This document shows positions 63,086 through 64,000 of a stretch of 64,000 bases of DNA, piece after piece. The stretch lies in the NCBI RefSeq assembly GCF_000016545.1, contig NC_009437.1, positions 1,591,501-1,655,500 of the forward strand. Reading direction: 5' to 3'. This DNA is from Caldicellulosiruptor saccharolyticus DSM 8903. GTDB taxonomy: Bacteria > Bacillota > Thermoanaerobacteria > Caldicellulosiruptorales > Caldicellulosiruptoraceae. Within the stretch, counting starts at the first letter, position 1, and the number at the start of each line of letters is the position of its first letter. A model generated the notes under the pieces. The model had not been told where the DNA came from and ran no database searches. It saw only the letters and a program-made list of their open reading frames with translations. Made by a program: the position numbers and the translations under genes.

Positions 63086-63493
63086 ATGAAAGTATATGAG
63101 GTTTTATATAATTACTTGATAAATTATATAAAAGATGAGAGTCTTCTATGGTATTTTCAAATACGAAGCACTCAACTGGGCAGTGCCATTTTTCACTTTG
63201 TTGTGTTCTTAGCTTTGGGTATAGAGTACAGTGTATTTTTGCTGATAAGGTTTTATGAATATAAAGACTTAGAGATAAACGAGGCGCTCAGGCTTACCTC
63301 GGCAAATATAGGGCATGTTGTAACCTCAGCTGCTATAATCTTAGCCGGCACATTTGCGGCAATGCTGCCATCTGGGATTTTGACATTAATGCAGGTTTCA
63401 ATCTGTGTTGTGATAGGTCTTGTTCTGCTTGCATTTTTCCTTTTGCCGTTTTTGTTCAATAGTTTGATGAGGGTAAAAAGGGATATAGTTTAA
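63086..63493 (+). pseudogene. C-terminal fragment of an MMPL exporter (duplicate of the gene at 46.3-49.4 kb)
   Basis: From about 63190 it encodes FVVFLALGIEYSVFLLIRFYEY to SLMRVKRDIV, nearly identical to the last 105 residues of the exporter upstream. A missing C (CACTTTG against CACCTTTG) shifts the frame just before, so 63150-63190 reads in another frame (YEALNWAVPFFT-equivalent). The first 35 codons of the open frame are chance. Confidence 0.85.
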
Positions 63494-63680
63494 AAGTGAC
63501 CTAAAGATAATTAGAAAGCTGCTACCGGAAAGGTGGCAGCTTTTTATTTACATGGAAATGTAAGAAAATTCAAGGGATTTAAAGATATTTGAAAAAAGAG
63601 AGAGCTTACAGCTGAAAAATGCTAAAAAATTGATTAAAAAAAGTAAAAAACGCGTTTGACAAAATAAAATTACCAATGTA
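63150..63680. repeat. Right copy of the 0.5-kb direct repeat
   Basis: Counterpart of 49050-49580; together they bracket 14 kb. Confidence 0.8.
63514..63548 (+). terminator. Rho-independent terminator
   Basis: AAAGCTGCTACC, GGAA, AGGTGGCAGCTTTTT; equivalent to the hairpin at 49414. Confidence 0.85.
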
Positions 63681-63684
63681 GAAT
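63656..63684 (+). promoter_or_regulatory. SigA-type promoter for the last gene
   Basis: TTGACA, 17 bp, TAGAAT, equivalent to 49549-49577; about 220 bp upstream of the start at 63906. The stretch between holds no gene. Confidence 0.6.
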
Positions 63685-63905
63685 TTAGGCAAAGATAGTA
63701 AGGTGGATATTAATAGATATAACAATTTATACAATGTCTTATCAAAATAATATAGTTTATATACCACCAGGTTGATTTGCTATTTGGTATTAGACCTGTA
63801 TATGATTAAAATTATTTCTTGAGAGGTTATAGTTTACAATGGCATCAACCTCTCATGGGTGCTCATGAAGGGATGCAAAATAAAATAGGTAGGAGGAATA
63901 AGAAT

Positions 63906-64000
63906 ATGAAAAACCGTAAAAAGAAGGTAGCTTTTTTAAGTATTATGACGAGTTTTGTATTTATATTTAATGTATTTAACTTCTCTTTGTCATATGCTGA
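63906..64000 (+). CDS. N-terminus of a secreted protein (runs off the window)
   Basis: ATG preceded by GTAGGAGGAATAAG. The visible 31 residues are a signal peptide: MKNRKKKVAFL, a hydrophobic core, and SLSYA as a likely cleavage region. The mature part is outside the window. Confidence 0.7.
   Translation, partial: MKNRKKKVAFLSIMTSFVFIFNVFNFSLSYA

Noticed and set aside
63086-63190. New N-terminus fused to the exporter fragment
   Set aside because: The first codons come from spacer DNA and a shifted frame of the duplicated exporter; no ribosome site.

Overview
The window is AT-rich DNA from a low-GC, Gram-positive, anaerobic bacterium. The order yybS-like, gdpP, rplI, dnaB is typical of Firmicutes, there is a four-subunit pyruvate/2-oxoacid:ferredoxin oxidoreductase, and strong GGAGG ribosome sites are common. 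The protein composition (rich in Lys, Glu, Ile) and overall look suggest a thermophilic clostridium such as Caldicellulosiruptor. That genus-level call is an inference from general resemblance, not from a search.

Region 1 (1-8.9 kb) is a Tad/Flp-type secretion or pilus locus: a receiver-like protein, three MinD/CpaE-type ATPases (one split by a frameshift), a prepilin peptidase, a CpaB/SAF protein, the CpaF motor, TadB, TadC and a TadE-like protein. No Flp pilin or secretin is visible. Region 2 (8.9-26.4 kb) is an accessory island ending at a tRNA-Arg(CCU) gene. It has SSB, an HD protein, a transglycosylase/M23 muralytic enzyme, a LexA-like winged helix, a tyrosine recombinase, a three-Cys-motif protein and its TcmP partner (TcmP broken by an IS with 15-bp target duplications), then RecT, a Cas4/AddB-like Fe-S exonuclease, RadC and a CHC2/TOPRIM primase. 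Its small genes share an unusual punctuation: a hairpin, then two GAGTNNNAC boxes about 20 bp apart, the second running into the start codon. Near the tRNA are three copies of a promoter followed by a conserved leader of about 50 nt.

Region 3 (26.4-43.0 kb) is ordinary core chromosome: serS, a TVP38/DedA protein, porCDAB, pheA, the yybS/gdpP/rplI/dnaB block, ahcY with a deaminase, murJ and tyrS.

Region 4 (43.0-64 kb) is a variable region. Two inserts follow tyrS, each ending in a copy of the tyrS 3' end and terminator. The first carries a probable secreted toxin with a likely immunity gene, the second a lipoprotein. An MMPL exporter follows. After it comes a 14-kb insert bounded by two copies of the exporter's 3' end, terminator and downstream promoter. 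This insert holds a decayed peptide-modification cluster (radical SAM/SPASM remnants, ABC transporters, an MFS exporter). Its first ABC exporter gene is broken by an IS4/IS5-type element and by an IS110-like element that itself carries an IS256-family copy. A second ABC exporter is intact. The window ends in the signal peptide of another secreted protein.
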